Shown piece after piece: positions 17,186-25,414 of a stretch of DNA of 64,000 nt; the first letter of the stretch is position 1; each line of letters opens with the position of its first letter. Under the pieces are notes generated by a model that had not been told where the DNA came from, did no database searches, and saw nothing but the letters and a program-made list of their open reading frames with translations. Location of the stretch: positions 372,001 to 436,000 of the forward strand of contig CAWKOH010000003.1 of NCBI GenBank assembly GCA_963851245.1, written 5' to 3'. This stretch comes from CAWKOH01 sp963851245. Lineage in GTDB: Bacteria; Actinomycetota; Acidimicrobiia; Acidimicrobiales; Palsa-688. The position numbers and the translations under genes are program-made.

Positions 17186-17802
17186 AGGTCGATTATCTCC
17201 ACATTCAACTCGGCGAGGAGGCGGCGCAGGAGCGCCAGCGAGATGCCCGTTATTGTCCCGTAGTTGCCATCGATCGATTCGATCCAGGGCGCGGAACGCC
17301 CCTCGAGGGTAAAGGGACCGGCCACCTGGAGGGCCTCGCTGGTGCGGGAGTACGCCTCGATCTCCCTGTCGTCGGGGACGCCGAAACGGACCAGAGCGGT
17401 GTCGGTCGCGGCCGCCTGTTTCCCGGTGGCGGTGTCGAGGACGCAGTGCCCGGTGTGGAGCAGGCCCCGTCCGCCTCGCAACCGCCGCCAGCGGTCGACT
17501 ACTTCGGCCGGGGATGACGCTTTGCCCCAGGTCTCGCCGTCGAACTCCAGCATGGAGTCGCATCCCACCACGATCGGAGGATCGGTCCGCGGCCGGGCCG
17601 GGATTCCGTTGGCTACGGCACGAGCCTTGCGCTCGGCCAGCACCTGCACCGCCTCGATGGCCGGCAGGTGGTCGACCCCGTCCTCGGCCGCGTGGCTGAC
17701 AGCGACATCGGGCGACAACCCGGCCCATTCGAGCAGTTGCCGCCGGGCCGGCGACGCCGAGGCCAGGATCAGGCGGCGGCTCACGGCGAGCCACATTGGC
17801 AT
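17176..17802 (-). CDS. maf: Maf-like nucleoside triphosphate pyrophosphatase
   Basis: 208 residues. RRLILASASPARRQLLEWAG is the N-terminal Maf signature, KARAVANG carries conserved Lys, and the conserved VVGCDSML block follows. The family hydrolyses non-canonical or modified nucleotides and has been linked to septum inhibition. The gene overlaps the downstream dihydrouridine synthase by about 10 nt. Its 5' side shares the 89-nt intergenic region containing a SOS box with the divergent helicase fragment. Confidence 0.92.
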   Translation of the reverse strand: MPMWLAVSRRLILASASPARRQLLEWAGLSPDVAVSHAAEDGVDHLPAIEAVQVLAERKARAVANGIPARPRTDPPIVVGCDSMLEFDGETWGKASSPAEVVDRWRRLRGGRGLLHTGHCVLDTATGKQAAATDTALVRFGVPDDREIEAYSRTSEALQVAGPFTLEGRSAPWIESIDGNYGTITGISLALLRRLLAELNVEIIDLWS

Positions 17803-17853
17803 ATCCGGAGCACCCCGTCCCCGCGGCGCCGGGGGCGCACCCTTTTCCGTATA

Positions 17854-17867
17854 CGAACACCTGTTCG
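17854..17867. promoter_or_regulatory. SOS box (LexA operator) CGAACACCTGTTCG
   Basis: The 14-mer is a perfect match to the actinobacterial LexA site CGAAC-N4-GTTCG. It lies 25 nt upstream of the ATG at 17892 and 52 nt upstream of the divergent maf start, so it could control either or both. The downstream gene encodes a UvrD-type helicase fragment, a class often SOS regulated. Confidence 0.8.
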
Positions 17868-17891
17868 GCCATCCCTCTATGACGGGAGGGC

Positions 17892-18659
17892 ATGACCCCC
17901 GATGGGCCCGTTTGTTCCGGTGCGCCGGCTGCGCCGCCCGGACCGTCGGATGATCCCCTGGGCCGGTTCATGTCCGGGGCCTGTCCGCTGCCGGCCCGGG
18001 CGGCCGAGGACGCCCGGGCCTTGGCCACCGCATTGCGGGACTGTCGTCCCGAGGGCCTCAGTCCGGCTGCCCAGATCGACCGGCTCCGGTCCGTTTTCGA
18101 CCCGCTGGTGCAGCGACGCTACGACAACCCCGAAGTGCGGCTCCGAGACTTCGACGCCCTGGGCCGGCTGGCGGCGGGATTCCACGACCGAGCCGCCATG
18201 GTGGCCGACCTGAGTCTGGATTCGCCGTTTTCCACCGGAGACCTGGCCGGCCCGCCGCTGCTCGACGACGATTACATCACCCTGTCCACCGTCCATTCCG
18301 CCAAGGGGGCGGAATGGCGGGTGGTGCACCTGATCCACGCCGCCGATGGCATGTTCCCGTCCGATCTGGCCACCGGCAGCCGGGAGGAGATCGAAGAGGA
18401 ACGGCGGCTGTTCTATGTGGCGATAACCCGGGCGCAAGAACACCTCTACATCTACGCCCCGCTTCGTTATCACCACAGCGGGCCCTTCGGACGAGGCGAT
18501 GCCCACAGCTACGCGCCGCGGACCCGGTTCCTTCCTCCGGCTGCCAACGAGCTTCTGGAGCACCGCCCGGTTCGGGCCCGCGGAGCAGACTCGGCGCCGA
18601 CGCCTCCAGCGGTTGACCTGACGTCGTCGGTGGACGAAGGCCTGCGTGGTCTGTGGTAG
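17892..18659 (+). CDS. UvrD/PcrA-type helicase C-terminal fragment (no ATPase N-domain)
   Basis: 255 residues corresponding only to subdomains 2B/2A. DPLVQRRYDNPEVRLRDFDA is 2B-like, TLSTVHSAKGAEWRVVHL is motif V, and EERRLFYVAITRAQEHL is motif VI. Walker A and motifs Ia to IV are absent, whereas full-length family members are about 650-750 residues. The gene has its own GGGAGGG ribosome binding site and a SOS box upstream. Upstream lies the divergent maf, so the missing part is not nearby. It may be an internal deletion that kept the ancestral promoter, or an assembly collapse. It cannot be a helicase alone. Confidence 0.85.
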   Translation: MTPDGPVCSGAPAAPPGPSDDPLGRFMSGACPLPARAAEDARALATALRDCRPEGLSPAAQIDRLRSVFDPLVQRRYDNPEVRLRDFDALGRLAAGFHDRAAMVADLSLDSPFSTGDLAGPPLLDDDYITLSTVHSAKGAEWRVVHLIHAADGMFPSDLATGSREEIEEERRLFYVAITRAQEHLYIYAPLRYHHSGPFGRGDAHSYAPRTRFLPPAANELLEHRPVRARGADSAPTPPAVDLTSSVDEGLRGLW

Positions 18660-18671
18660 CGAGCCGGCTGG

Positions 18672-18863
18672 TCAGTCCTTGGTCGCCACGTGGTTCGGCA
18701 CCACGTGCATAGCGGGCTCGTATCGCTCCGTCTCGATCTGCTGCGCCTGGCGCCTCATGGCCGTCGTCAGATCATCACGGCATGATCGGCACGGCCCCCA
18801 GAGCCTTTCTGTGACCTCCGAGCCACAGCGGGGGCAAGCGAATGGCAACAGGTCGTCCGACAT
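18672..18863 (-). CDS. Small zinc-ribbon protein
   Basis: 63 residues from ATG 18863. A four-cysteine zinc ribbon (FACPRCGSEV, then GPCRSCRDDL) is followed by a basic/amphipathic tail. The family looks conserved in type but I cannot name a function. It is convergent with the helicase fragment, 12 nt apart, and lies just upstream on the same strand from no other gene. An upstream ATG at 18890 is less likely. Confidence 0.7.
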   Translation of the reverse strand: MSDDLLPFACPRCGSEVTERLWGPCRSCRDDLTTAMRRQAQQIETERYEPAMHVVPNHVATKD

Positions 18864-18903
18864 GGTGGCGACCCTAATGGGCCGGTTCACGGGAGTGGCG
18901 CTA

Positions 18904-19953
18904 TCAGGTGAGCCCGAGGGCGGCCGCGCAAGCCGGCCACTGCCCCCACCCGGCCTCCGCTTGCAGTTTCATGGCGGCGCCGTCCTGCATCGCGGGGGGT
19001 TCGAGATCGGGCCGGCCCGGGTAGCCCAGGTCGTTCCAGGTCTGCTGGCTGAACTGATAGGCGCCGTAGAAGTCATTGCCAGTGTTGGCCCGGTAGTTGT
19101 CCCCGGACTCGCATTCGCGTAACTGCAGCCATACCCCTCCGGCGCCGGCGCCGGATGTCACCGGCGGGGCCACCGTCGTCGGGGTCGGCGCAGGCGCGGA
19201 TGCCGGGGCCGACACGATGGTTTGGACCACCCGGACCACGCCGTTGTTCACCGGGAGTCCCTGCGTGGCAGGCGCCGGCGCCGGTCGGGGCGCAGCCGCG
19301 GCCATGGCTGCGGCCTCGACCAGCTGGTTCAGATGACCCTGGAGCTGGTTCAGCTGGGCCTGCTCGACGGAGGCCTGAGCGAGCGCCTGCTGGCGGGCGG
19401 TGCCCATGGCGTCCAGGGCCGCCTGGCTGGCCCGCTCCTGATTTTCGAGGGCGGACTTGGCGGTGTTGAGCTTCACCTCCTCGGTCCGGTACTGGTCGAC
19501 CGTTTCGGTGAGGTCGCCCGCGGCCATTTGCATGTACTCAGCCCGCACGGCGGGGTCCGAGACGCCCGACAGCTGTGACGGCATAGCCGCAGTGCCGCTC
19601 CCGGTGTAGCTCAGGATGGCCTCCCTCTCGAGGGCCGACCGGCTGCTGTCGACTTCCTGCTGCAGCTGTCCCAGGTCGACCTCGTCCTGGCTCACCTGCT
19701 GGGCCAGGGCCATGGCCTGAACGTTGGCCTGGTCGTAGGCCACAGTGAGGGAGTGGATCTGGCTGGCCCCGGCCGCCGCCTGGGCCTGGAGAGCGCTGAT
19801 CGTGCTCCTGGTGGCGCTGATGGGATCAGCGCCGGCAGGCGAGGTGGGGATAAACGCGGGCGCGCCGGCCAAGACAACGGCGACAGTTATGCCGACCATC
19901 GTCCGCTTCCCCAAGCCGGCTCCCGAGAAGAATGGGACAGAGCCTGCTCGCAC
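18904..19953 (-). CDS. Secreted Rpf-like transglycosylase with coiled-coil domain
   Basis: Signal peptide (KRTMVGITVAVVLAGAPAF...SPAGA), then a long coiled-coil region (SALQAQAAAGASQIHSLTVA to QLNQLQGHLNQLVEAA), an Ala/Pro-rich linker, and a C-terminal transglycosylase-like domain. That domain has LRECESGDNYRANTGNDFYG, where the Glu of RECESG is the catalytic residue. It cleaves peptidoglycan like resuscitation-promoting factors. Start is uncertain: GTG 19953 and ATG 19899 both keep the signal peptide. The open frame runs up to 20184 but overlaps a palindrome. No clear ribosome binding site is seen. Confidence 0.85.
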   Translation of the reverse strand: MRAGSVPFFSGAGLGKRTMVGITVAVVLAGAPAFIPTSPAGADPISATRSTISALQAQAAAGASQIHSLTVAYDQANVQAMALAQQVSQDEVDLGQLQQEVDSSRSALEREAILSYTGSGTAAMPSQLSGVSDPAVRAEYMQMAAGDLTETVDQYRTEEVKLNTAKSALENQERASQAALDAMGTARQQALAQASVEQAQLNQLQGHLNQLVEAAAMAAAAPRPAPAPATQGLPVNNGVVRVVQTIVSAPASAPAPTPTTVAPPVTSGAGAGGVWLQLRECESGDNYRANTGNDFYGAYQFSQQTWNDLGYPGRPDLEPPAMQDGAAMKLQAEAGWGQWPACAAALGLT

Positions 19954-20020
19954 CAGCTTCGCGATGTGAGACAAGTCGGAACGAAGGCTAGCCGACCGGC
20001 ACGGAGGCGGTGACCAGTCG

Positions 20021-20057
20021 CGGCCAACTTGACCACTCAGAGTGGTCAAGTTGGCCG
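20021..20057. promoter_or_regulatory. Perfect 37-nt palindrome between divergent genes
   Basis: Arms at 20021-20037 and 20041-20057 are 17-nt exact complements (CGGCCAACTTGACCACT) around a CAG centre. It lies between the Rpf-like gene (start 19953 or 19899) and the divergent aminotransferase (start 20106 or 20130). There is no T-run on either side, so an operator or cruciform/RNA hairpin is more likely than a terminator. Confidence 0.75.
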
Positions 20058-20105
20058 ACCGGCTCCTGTCACCGTCGCTCTCACGGTGGTTCCGACGGCC
20101 AGCCG

Positions 20106-21326
20106 ATGGCAATCGGTCAAGATGGATACATGCCCGCGGCAGACGCAGGAAGGGGTAACCGGCGCCAGCCCTACCTGGCCTCACGATTGCAGGGTCTGGG
20201 CACCACCGTCTTCGCCGAGATGTCGGCTCTGGCCGAGCGAACCGGATCCATCAACCTGGGCCAGGGGTTTCCAGACCGTGACGGCCCAGCAGTGGTCGCC
20301 GAGGCCGCCGTCGAGGCCATCAGGCAAGGGCGTAACCAGTACCCGCCCGGGCCCGGAATCCCTGAACTGAGGCAGGCGATCGCCGCTCATCAGAAGAGGT
20401 TCTACCGGCTCGATTTCGATCCGGACACCGAGGTCCTGGTGACAGCCGGGGCGACCGAGGCCGTCACCGCCGCCGTGCTCGCCTTGTGCGAGACCGGCGA
20501 CGAGGTGGTGGTGTTCGAACCTTTCTACGACTCCTACGCGGCCGCCGCGGCCATGGGAGGTGCTCGGCTGAGGGCCGTGCCACTCGAGCCGCCGGACTGG
20601 ACGTTCGACCCCGACCGCCTGACCTCGGCCATCGGGCCCCGGACCCGCCTGATCCTCCTCAACTCGCCGCACAACCCGACCGGCAAGGTGTTCGGACCCG
20701 ACGAGCTGGAGCTGATCGCCCGGGTGTGCGCGGAACGTGACCTCATCGCGGTCACCGATGAGGTCTACGAGCACCTGGTATTCGGCGGGCACCATACCCC
20801 CCTGTGCTCGCTGCCCGGCATGGCCGACCGGACCATCACGGTGTCCAGCGCCGGCAAGACCTTCGCCTTCACCGGGTGGAAGGTGGGTTGGGCGTGCGGA
20901 CCCGAACCGCTGATAGCTGCGGTCAGGACCGTCAAGCAATTCCTGACCTACGTGAACGGGGCCCCGCTCCAACCGGCGGTCGCGATCGGCCTGGGCCTAC
21001 CCGACGACTACTTCGAGGGCGCGGCCGCGGCTCTCGGCGAGGGGCGGGACCGGTTGTGCGCCGGGCTGGAGCAGGCCGGTTTCGCCGTCTACTGGCCCGA
21101 TGCCACCTACTTCGTGATTACCGACGTAGCCGGGCTGGGATGGACCGATGGTGCCGATTTCTGCCGTGATATCCCGGAAAGGTGCGGCGTGGTGGCCGTG
21201 CCGGCCGCCGCGTTCTATCTGGACCCCCGGGTTCCCCGGTCGTTGGTGCGATTTGCGTTCTGTAAACAGCCTGAGGTTCTCGACGAGGCGGTCCGTCGTC
21301 TCGGGACGCTCGGGCTCGCAAGCTAG
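20106..21326 (+). CDS. PLP-dependent class I/II aminotransferase
   Basis: Fold-type I aminotransferase, about 406 residues from ATG 20106 (ATG 20130 is an alternative). Visible: SINLGQGFPDRDGP (substrate end), YPPGPGIPELRQAIA, LLNSPHNPTGKVF (Asn contact), TDEVYEHLVF (Asp to pyridine N, Tyr) and SSAGKTFAFTGWKVGW with the Schiff-base Lys. Closest to the kynurenine aminotransferase / succinyldiaminopimelate aminotransferase (DapC) type. The amino donor cannot be told from sequence alone. The promoter region carries the 37-nt palindrome. Confidence 0.92.
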   Translation: MAIGQDGYMPAADAGRGNRRQPYLASRLQGLGTTVFAEMSALAERTGSINLGQGFPDRDGPAVVAEAAVEAIRQGRNQYPPGPGIPELRQAIAAHQKRFYRLDFDPDTEVLVTAGATEAVTAAVLALCETGDEVVVFEPFYDSYAAAAAMGGARLRAVPLEPPDWTFDPDRLTSAIGPRTRLILLNSPHNPTGKVFGPDELELIARVCAERDLIAVTDEVYEHLVFGGHHTPLCSLPGMADRTITVSSAGKTFAFTGWKVGWACGPEPLIAAVRTVKQFLTYVNGAPLQPAVAIGLGLPDDYFEGAAAALGEGRDRLCAGLEQAGFAVYWPDATYFVITDVAGLGWTDGADFCRDIPERCGVVAVPAAAFYLDPRVPRSLVRFAFCKQPEVLDEAVRRLGTLGLAS

Positions 21327-21394
21327 GGTTTAACCCCGCCCGGCGCCCGGTCGGGCCGGTCGCAGAGAAGATGTTCGCGGACAAGGGAGGAATA

Positions 21395-22177
21395 GTGGGG
21401 CGGCAGTTCGGTGATGTCAGCGTCGAGGTGGGTACCGATCATGTAGCCGAGGTCGAGATCCACCGGCCCCCGAACAACTTCTTCGACGTGGCTCTGATCC
21501 GCAGCCTGGCTGACGCCTACGAAGAACTGGCCGCCGGCTCGGATTGCCGGGCCATCGTTCTCTGCGCTGAAGGGAAACACTTCTGCGCCGGCGCCGACTT
21601 CCACCACGAGAGCGGGGCCGAGGCCCTGCCGTCCGAGGGTGCGGCCAGCCTGTACCACGAAGCGGTGCGCCTCTTTCGCGCCGCGCTACCGGTGGTCGCC
21701 GCGGTGCAGGGGGCATCCATAGGCGGTGGGCTGGGACTGGCCTGCTCTGCGGACTTTCGGGTCGCCGCGCCCGAAGCCCGATTCGCGGCCAACTTCGCCC
21801 GGCTCGGGTTCCATCAGGGCTTCGGCCTCAGCGTCACCCTTCCCTACATCATCGGCAACCAGAAGGCGCTCCAGCTGCTCTACACGGGAGAGCGGCTGAC
21901 CGGCGAGGAGGCTCACCGCATCGGTCTCTGCGACAGGCTGCTGCCGCTCACCGAGGTCCGTACCGGGGCGAGGGACCTCGCCGCCGACATCGCGGCGTCG
22001 GCGCCGCTCGCCGTCAGGTCCATTCGCCAGACGATGAGGAGCGAGCTGGCCGACGCGGTGGCCAGGGTCACAGAGCGCGAAGATGCCGAGCAGATTCGGC
22101 TGCGTTCGACGTCCGACTTCGCCGAGGGAACGCGGGCCAGTTTCGAGCGGCGGCCTCCCGATTTCGTCGGCCGGTAG
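21395..22177 (+). CDS. Enoyl-CoA hydratase/isomerase (crotonase) family protein
   Basis: Crotonase fold with the oxyanion motif GKHFCAGADF and QGASIGGGLGLACSADF. GTG 21395 follows GGGAGG with 4-nt spacing and is better than ATG 21371. The two catalytic glutamates of classical hydratase are missing: GGGxE reads GGGLGL, and the second position (PE in crotonase) lies in FAANFARLGF with no Glu. The protein probably does another crotonase-fold reaction or isomerisation. It follows the aminotransferase by about 70 nt on the same strand. Confidence 0.85.
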   Translation: MGRQFGDVSVEVGTDHVAEVEIHRPPNNFFDVALIRSLADAYEELAAGSDCRAIVLCAEGKHFCAGADFHHESGAEALPSEGAASLYHEAVRLFRAALPVVAAVQGASIGGGLGLACSADFRVAAPEARFAANFARLGFHQGFGLSVTLPYIIGNQKALQLLYTGERLTGEEAHRIGLCDRLLPLTEVRTGARDLAADIAASAPLAVRSIRQTMRSELADAVARVTEREDAEQIRLRSTSDFAEGTRASFERRPPDFVGR

Positions 22178-22190
22178 GACGCCGTTAGCG

Positions 22191-22358
22191 CTAGGCGATC
22201 TTGTGGTAGATGCCGGCCCCGGCCATTACGGCGGCGAGGATCAGCAGCAAGCCCATGACCACCGCGAAGATGAGGTCAGCTTTCCGCGTGATGAGTGCGT
22301 AGATCCCGATCAGCTGTGCCAGAACCAGACAAGCGCCTGCGCCGTACAACAGGCTCAC
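22191..22358 (-). CDS. Small two-span membrane protein (55 aa)
   Basis: GTG 22358 with AGGA just upstream gives 55 residues and stop TAG at 22191. Two hydrophobic helices are visible: LLYGAGACLVLAQLIGIYAL and IFAVVMGLLLILAAVMAGAG, joined by a short ITRKADL loop, with a YHKIA tail. The loop is positively charged, so it probably faces the cytoplasm. The gene fills what would otherwise be an empty stretch between the crotonase and the NadD-like gene. Function unknown. Confidence 0.75.
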   Translation of the reverse strand: MSLLYGAGACLVLAQLIGIYALITRKADLIFAVVMGLLLILAAVMAGAGIYHKIA

Positions 22359-22445
22359 GTCCTACGGCAGGTCGACAGGTCGCGCATCGGCGAAAGGCTA
22401 GTCGCCCCATGGTTAAGACAGGCTTTATTGCCGGCTAGCTAAGGG

Positions 22446-23039
22446 TCAAGGTCGGCGGTCCCAATCGGCCCGGGCTTGCTCGGCCAGGTACCAGTCGGGA
22501 TCACTCCAGGCCCCGGTCGCGGCGTCGAACGCGGCTGCTTCGGGTGCCATCCAGCGCCGGCGCCCGGCCCGGACCTGACTCGAGGAAACCTCGGCGTGGT
22601 CCCGGTCGACGATCAAAAGAAGGGCGCGGTCAGGACCCGGGCGTATGGATTCGTAACCGGGTCGTTCCACGAGCAACACCTTTGGGAGGCGGGCCACCGC
22701 CGCGTCCCGGGCCAGGGGCGATCCTCCGTACCAGGCCGGGTCGCAGACCTGGATCCACTTGTCCGTGCCCATGATGACGGCGTCGTAGCCGGCTGCCACG
22801 TCCGCGATCAGCCTCTTGTCGGTGACGGTGACGGCCAGCCAGGGGCGACTGGCCGCCACCGCGTCGAGCACTTGCAAGCGGTGTTCGAAGGAAGGCACGG
22901 CCGGGTCCTTGCCGAGCGGCGAGCGTGACAGGACCAGCTCGATGCGATCCAAACCGCCTTGTCGCCATGCGGCCTCGGCGATGGCCAGGTGGGCGACGGT
23001 GGGCGGATTGAAGGTGCCGGGGTAGGCCCCGACTCGCAT
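22446..23039 (-). CDS. nadD: NadD-like nicotinate-nucleotide adenylyltransferase
   Basis: Nucleotidyltransferase alpha/beta phosphodiesterase fold. It starts MRVGAYPGTFNPPTVAHLAI, which is the (T/H)xGH motif region, here in the variant form TVAH. The C-terminal phosphate loop ISxTxxR appears as VSSSQVRAG. 197 residues, normal for NadD. It would convert nicotinate mononucleotide to deamido-NAD. The variant motifs leave room for a related cytidylyl/adenylyltransferase. It begins one base after the ahcY stop. Confidence 0.72.
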   Translation of the reverse strand: MRVGAYPGTFNPPTVAHLAIAEAAWRQGGLDRIELVLSRSPLGKDPAVPSFEHRLQVLDAVAASRPWLAVTVTDKRLIADVAAGYDAVIMGTDKWIQVCDPAWYGGSPLARDAAVARLPKVLLVERPGYESIRPGPDRALLLIVDRDHAEVSSSQVRAGRRRWMAPEAAAFDAATGAWSDPDWYLAEQARADWDRRP

Positions 23040-23040
23040 C

Positions 23041-24465
23041 TCAATACCGGTAGTGATCTGGCTTGTAGGGGCCTCCGAGATCGACGCCCAGATACTGGGC
23101 CTGCTTTTCGGAGAGCGGCGTCAACTTGACCCCCAGTTTGTCCAGATGCAGCCGGGCCACTTTTTCGTCGAGGTGCCGGGGCAGGACGTAGACGCCGATC
23201 GGGTAGTGCTCGGTGCGGGTGAACAACTCGATCTGGGCGAGGACCTGGTTGGTGAAGCTGGACGACATCACGAAGCTCGGATGACCGGTTGCGCAACCCA
23301 GGTTGACCAGGCGGCCTTCGGCCAGGACGATCACGGAGTGACCGTCGGGGAAGGTCCAGGAATCCACCTGAGGTTTGATGGTGTTCCTCTGGATACCCGC
23401 GACGCGCGCCAGGCCGGCCATGTCTATCTCGTTGTCGAAATGGCCGATGTTGCAGACGATGGCGTTGTGTTTCATCCGGGCCATGTGCCCAGCCGTGACG
23501 ATGTCACGGTTGCCCGTGGCGGTGACGAAGATGTCGGCGGTGTCGATGACATCTTCCAGAGTGAGGACCTGGTAGCCCTCCATGGCGGCCTGCAGGGCGC
23601 AGATCGGGTCGATCTCGGTGATGATGACCCTCGCCCCCTGCCCGCGCAGAGACTGGGCGCAGCCCTTGCCGACGTCTCCGTATCCGAACACGACCGCAAC
23701 CTTCCCCGCGATCATCACGTCGGTGGCGCGAAAGATCCCGTCGACCAGCGAGTGCCGGCAGCCGTAGAGGTTGTCGAACTTCGACTTTGTCACGGAATCG
23801 TTCACGTTGATGGCCGGGAAGAGCAGCTCTCCCCGTTCGTGGCGCTGGTAGAGACGGTGGACTCCGGTCGTGGTCTCCTCGGTCACACCCAGGATGCCGC
23901 CGGTGATGCCCGTCCACAGCTTGCCGTTCTCTCGTAGGGTGCGGTTGAGGGTGGCCAGGATGAGCCCGTATTCCTCGGAGTCCTCGGGACCCAGCTCGGG
24001 CACCTCGCCGTTGCGCTCGCAATCGGCTCCGAGGTGGACCAGCAGGGTGGCGTCGCCCCCATCGTCGAGGATCATGTTGGGCCCGGCTCCGTCCGGCCAG
24101 CGCAACGCCGCTTCGGTGCACCACCAGTACTCTTCGAGCGTCTCGCCCTTCCACGCATAGACCGGGATCCCGGCGGCCGCGATGGCGGCGGCCGCGTGAT
24201 CCTGGGTGGAGAAGATGTTGCAGGACGCCCAACGAACCTCGGCGCCGAGATGGACCAGCGTCTCAATCAAGACGGCCGTCTGCACGGTCATATGCAGCGA
24301 GCCGCTGATGCGCGCGCCCGCCAGAGGCTTGGAATCGCCGTACTCCTTCCGCAGAGACATCAGGCCGGGCATCTCGACCTCGGCCAGGTTGACCTCCCGG
24401 CGGCCGAAATCGGCCAGGCTGATGTCGGCCACCTTGTAGGGCGGGACGCTGCTGTGTTCGGGCAC
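23041..24465 (-). CDS. ahcY: S-adenosylhomocysteinase
   Basis: Hydrolyses S-adenosylhomocysteine to adenosine and homocysteine, renewing the methyl cycle. Visible: GARISGSLHMTVQTAVLIET, WASCNIFSTQDHAAAAIA, the substrate loop SVTKSKFDNLYGCRHS, NAD-binding GYGDVGKGCAQSLRG, and the C-terminal KPDHYRY that closes the active site of the neighbouring subunit. GTG 24465 (MPEHSSVPPYKV) with GAGGAG 8 nt upstream is chosen over the longer open frame to 24540. A leader of about 150 nt precedes it. Confidence 0.96.
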   Translation of the reverse strand: MPEHSSVPPYKVADISLADFGRREVNLAEVEMPGLMSLRKEYGDSKPLAGARISGSLHMTVQTAVLIETLVHLGAEVRWASCNIFSTQDHAAAAIAAAGIPVYAWKGETLEEYWWCTEAALRWPDGAGPNMILDDGGDATLLVHLGADCERNGEVPELGPEDSEEYGLILATLNRTLRENGKLWTGITGGILGVTEETTTGVHRLYQRHERGELLFPAINVNDSVTKSKFDNLYGCRHSLVDGIFRATDVMIAGKVAVVFGYGDVGKGCAQSLRGQGARVIITEIDPICALQAAMEGYQVLTLEDVIDTADIFVTATGNRDIVTAGHMARMKHNAIVCNIGHFDNEIDMAGLARVAGIQRNTIKPQVDSWTFPDGHSVIVLAEGRLVNLGCATGHPSFVMSSSFTNQVLAQIELFTRTEHYPIGVYVLPRHLDEKVARLHLDKLGVKLTPLSEKQAQYLGVDLGGPYKPDHYRY

Positions 24466-24622
24466 GGTAGAACTCCTCACGAGTCGTTGGGCTGGTGACA
24501 GGCTGTAGGCCTTGGGGGCAGGCGTCCCGGCCGTGAGCACGTCACCGGACGCGCCACAAGGACACCCGCCAGGCTGGGGCCTTCAGGCCCTTCCCGTCTG
24601 GTCAGCCCGGACACCATCAGTG
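24466..24622 (-). promoter_or_regulatory. Promoter and long leader of ahcY
   Basis: On the minus strand, TACACT near 24618-24623 is a plausible -10 and leaves about 145 nt of 5' leader. The leader has hairpin potential: GGGCC-TGAA-GGCCC near 24575-24590, and a longer interrupted stem ending GGGACGCC. I cannot match it to the SAH riboswitch consensus by eye. It could be a methyl-cycle-responsive leader or simply GC-rich structure. Confidence 0.3.
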
Positions 24623-24656
24623 TAGTTCGCCCGGCTCTCCAGCGTGGGTGTTGAGG

Positions 24657-24662
24657 TAGGTT
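24657..24662 (+). promoter_or_regulatory. -10 hexamer TAGGTT for a leaderless transcript
   Basis: TAGGTT lies 8 nt before the GTG at 24670, consistent with transcription starting at the start codon of the PIG-L deacetylase gene. Confidence 0.45.
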
Positions 24663-24669
24663 CCGTTTC

Positions 24670-25393
24670 GTGGCATCGGACGAGGAAGTCCCAGAGCAGA
24701 TCCTGGTCATAACCGCCCACCCTGACGACGTGGACTTCGGCGCGGCCGGGTCGGTCGCGGCGTGGACGGCTGCGGGAGCCCACGTGATCTACTGCGTGGT
24801 GACAGACGGCGACGCGGGCGGTTTCGACGCATCGGTGCCGCGCGTCGGAGATCCCGGGCATCCGGCGAGCCGAGCAGAGGGCCGCGGCCGGCGAGGTGGG
24901 TGTCACCGACCTGATATTCCTCGGATACCCCGACGGCCGAGTCGAGGCCACCCTGGCTCTGCGGCGAGACCTGACCCGGGTCATACGAGAGGTGCGACCC
25001 GAGCGAGTGGTCAGCCCGAGCCCGGAGAGGTTGTGGGAGCGGGTGTTCGCCAGCCACCCCGACCATCTGGCGGTGGGGGAGGCAGCTCTTTGTGCCGTCT
25101 ATCCCGACGCCCGCAACCCGTTTGCCTTTCCCGAACTGGCGCAGTCCGGCCTCGAGGCGCATGTGGTGCGAGAAGTGTGGATGATGGCGTCGCCTCGCAG
25201 CGACACCTTCGTAGACGTGACCGTCACCTTCGATAAGAAAGTGGCCGCCTTGCGGTCCCACGTCAGTCAGGAGACTGACCGGGACGGACAGCTAGCGGAT
25301 CGCCTCCGCGACTGGCTGTCGCTCAATGCCAAGCGGGCTGGGTGGGCCGACGGGTCCCTGGCCGAGGCGTTCTTCAGGCTCGAGACGGGCTGA
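24670..25393 (+). CDS. PIG-L/LmbE-family zinc deacetylase (one frameshift)
   Basis: Zinc-dependent N-acetylglucosamine deacetylase family, which includes mycothiol-pathway and GlcNAc-PI deacetylases. The N-terminal zinc motif is AHPDDVDFG (residues about 16-24) and the second zinc histidine is in SHPDHLAVGEA. A frame change near 24840-24860 separates the halves; after it comes VTDLIFLGYPDGRVE. Corrected length is about 240 residues, typical of the family. Substrate is uncertain; a mycothiol-related role (MshB or Mca) is possible but not shown. Confidence 0.85.
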
Positions 25394-25414
25394 GATCGGC
25401 CTCTGCCGGGGCGC

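Noticed and set aside
17186..18028. Long minus-strand extension of the dihydrouridine synthase frame
   Set aside because: Only the part from 17185 has Dus motifs; the rest is antisense to the helicase fragment and overlaps maf.
17892..18659. Complete UvrD helicase
   Set aside because: Walker A/B and motifs Ia-IV are missing, so only a C-terminal fragment is annotated.
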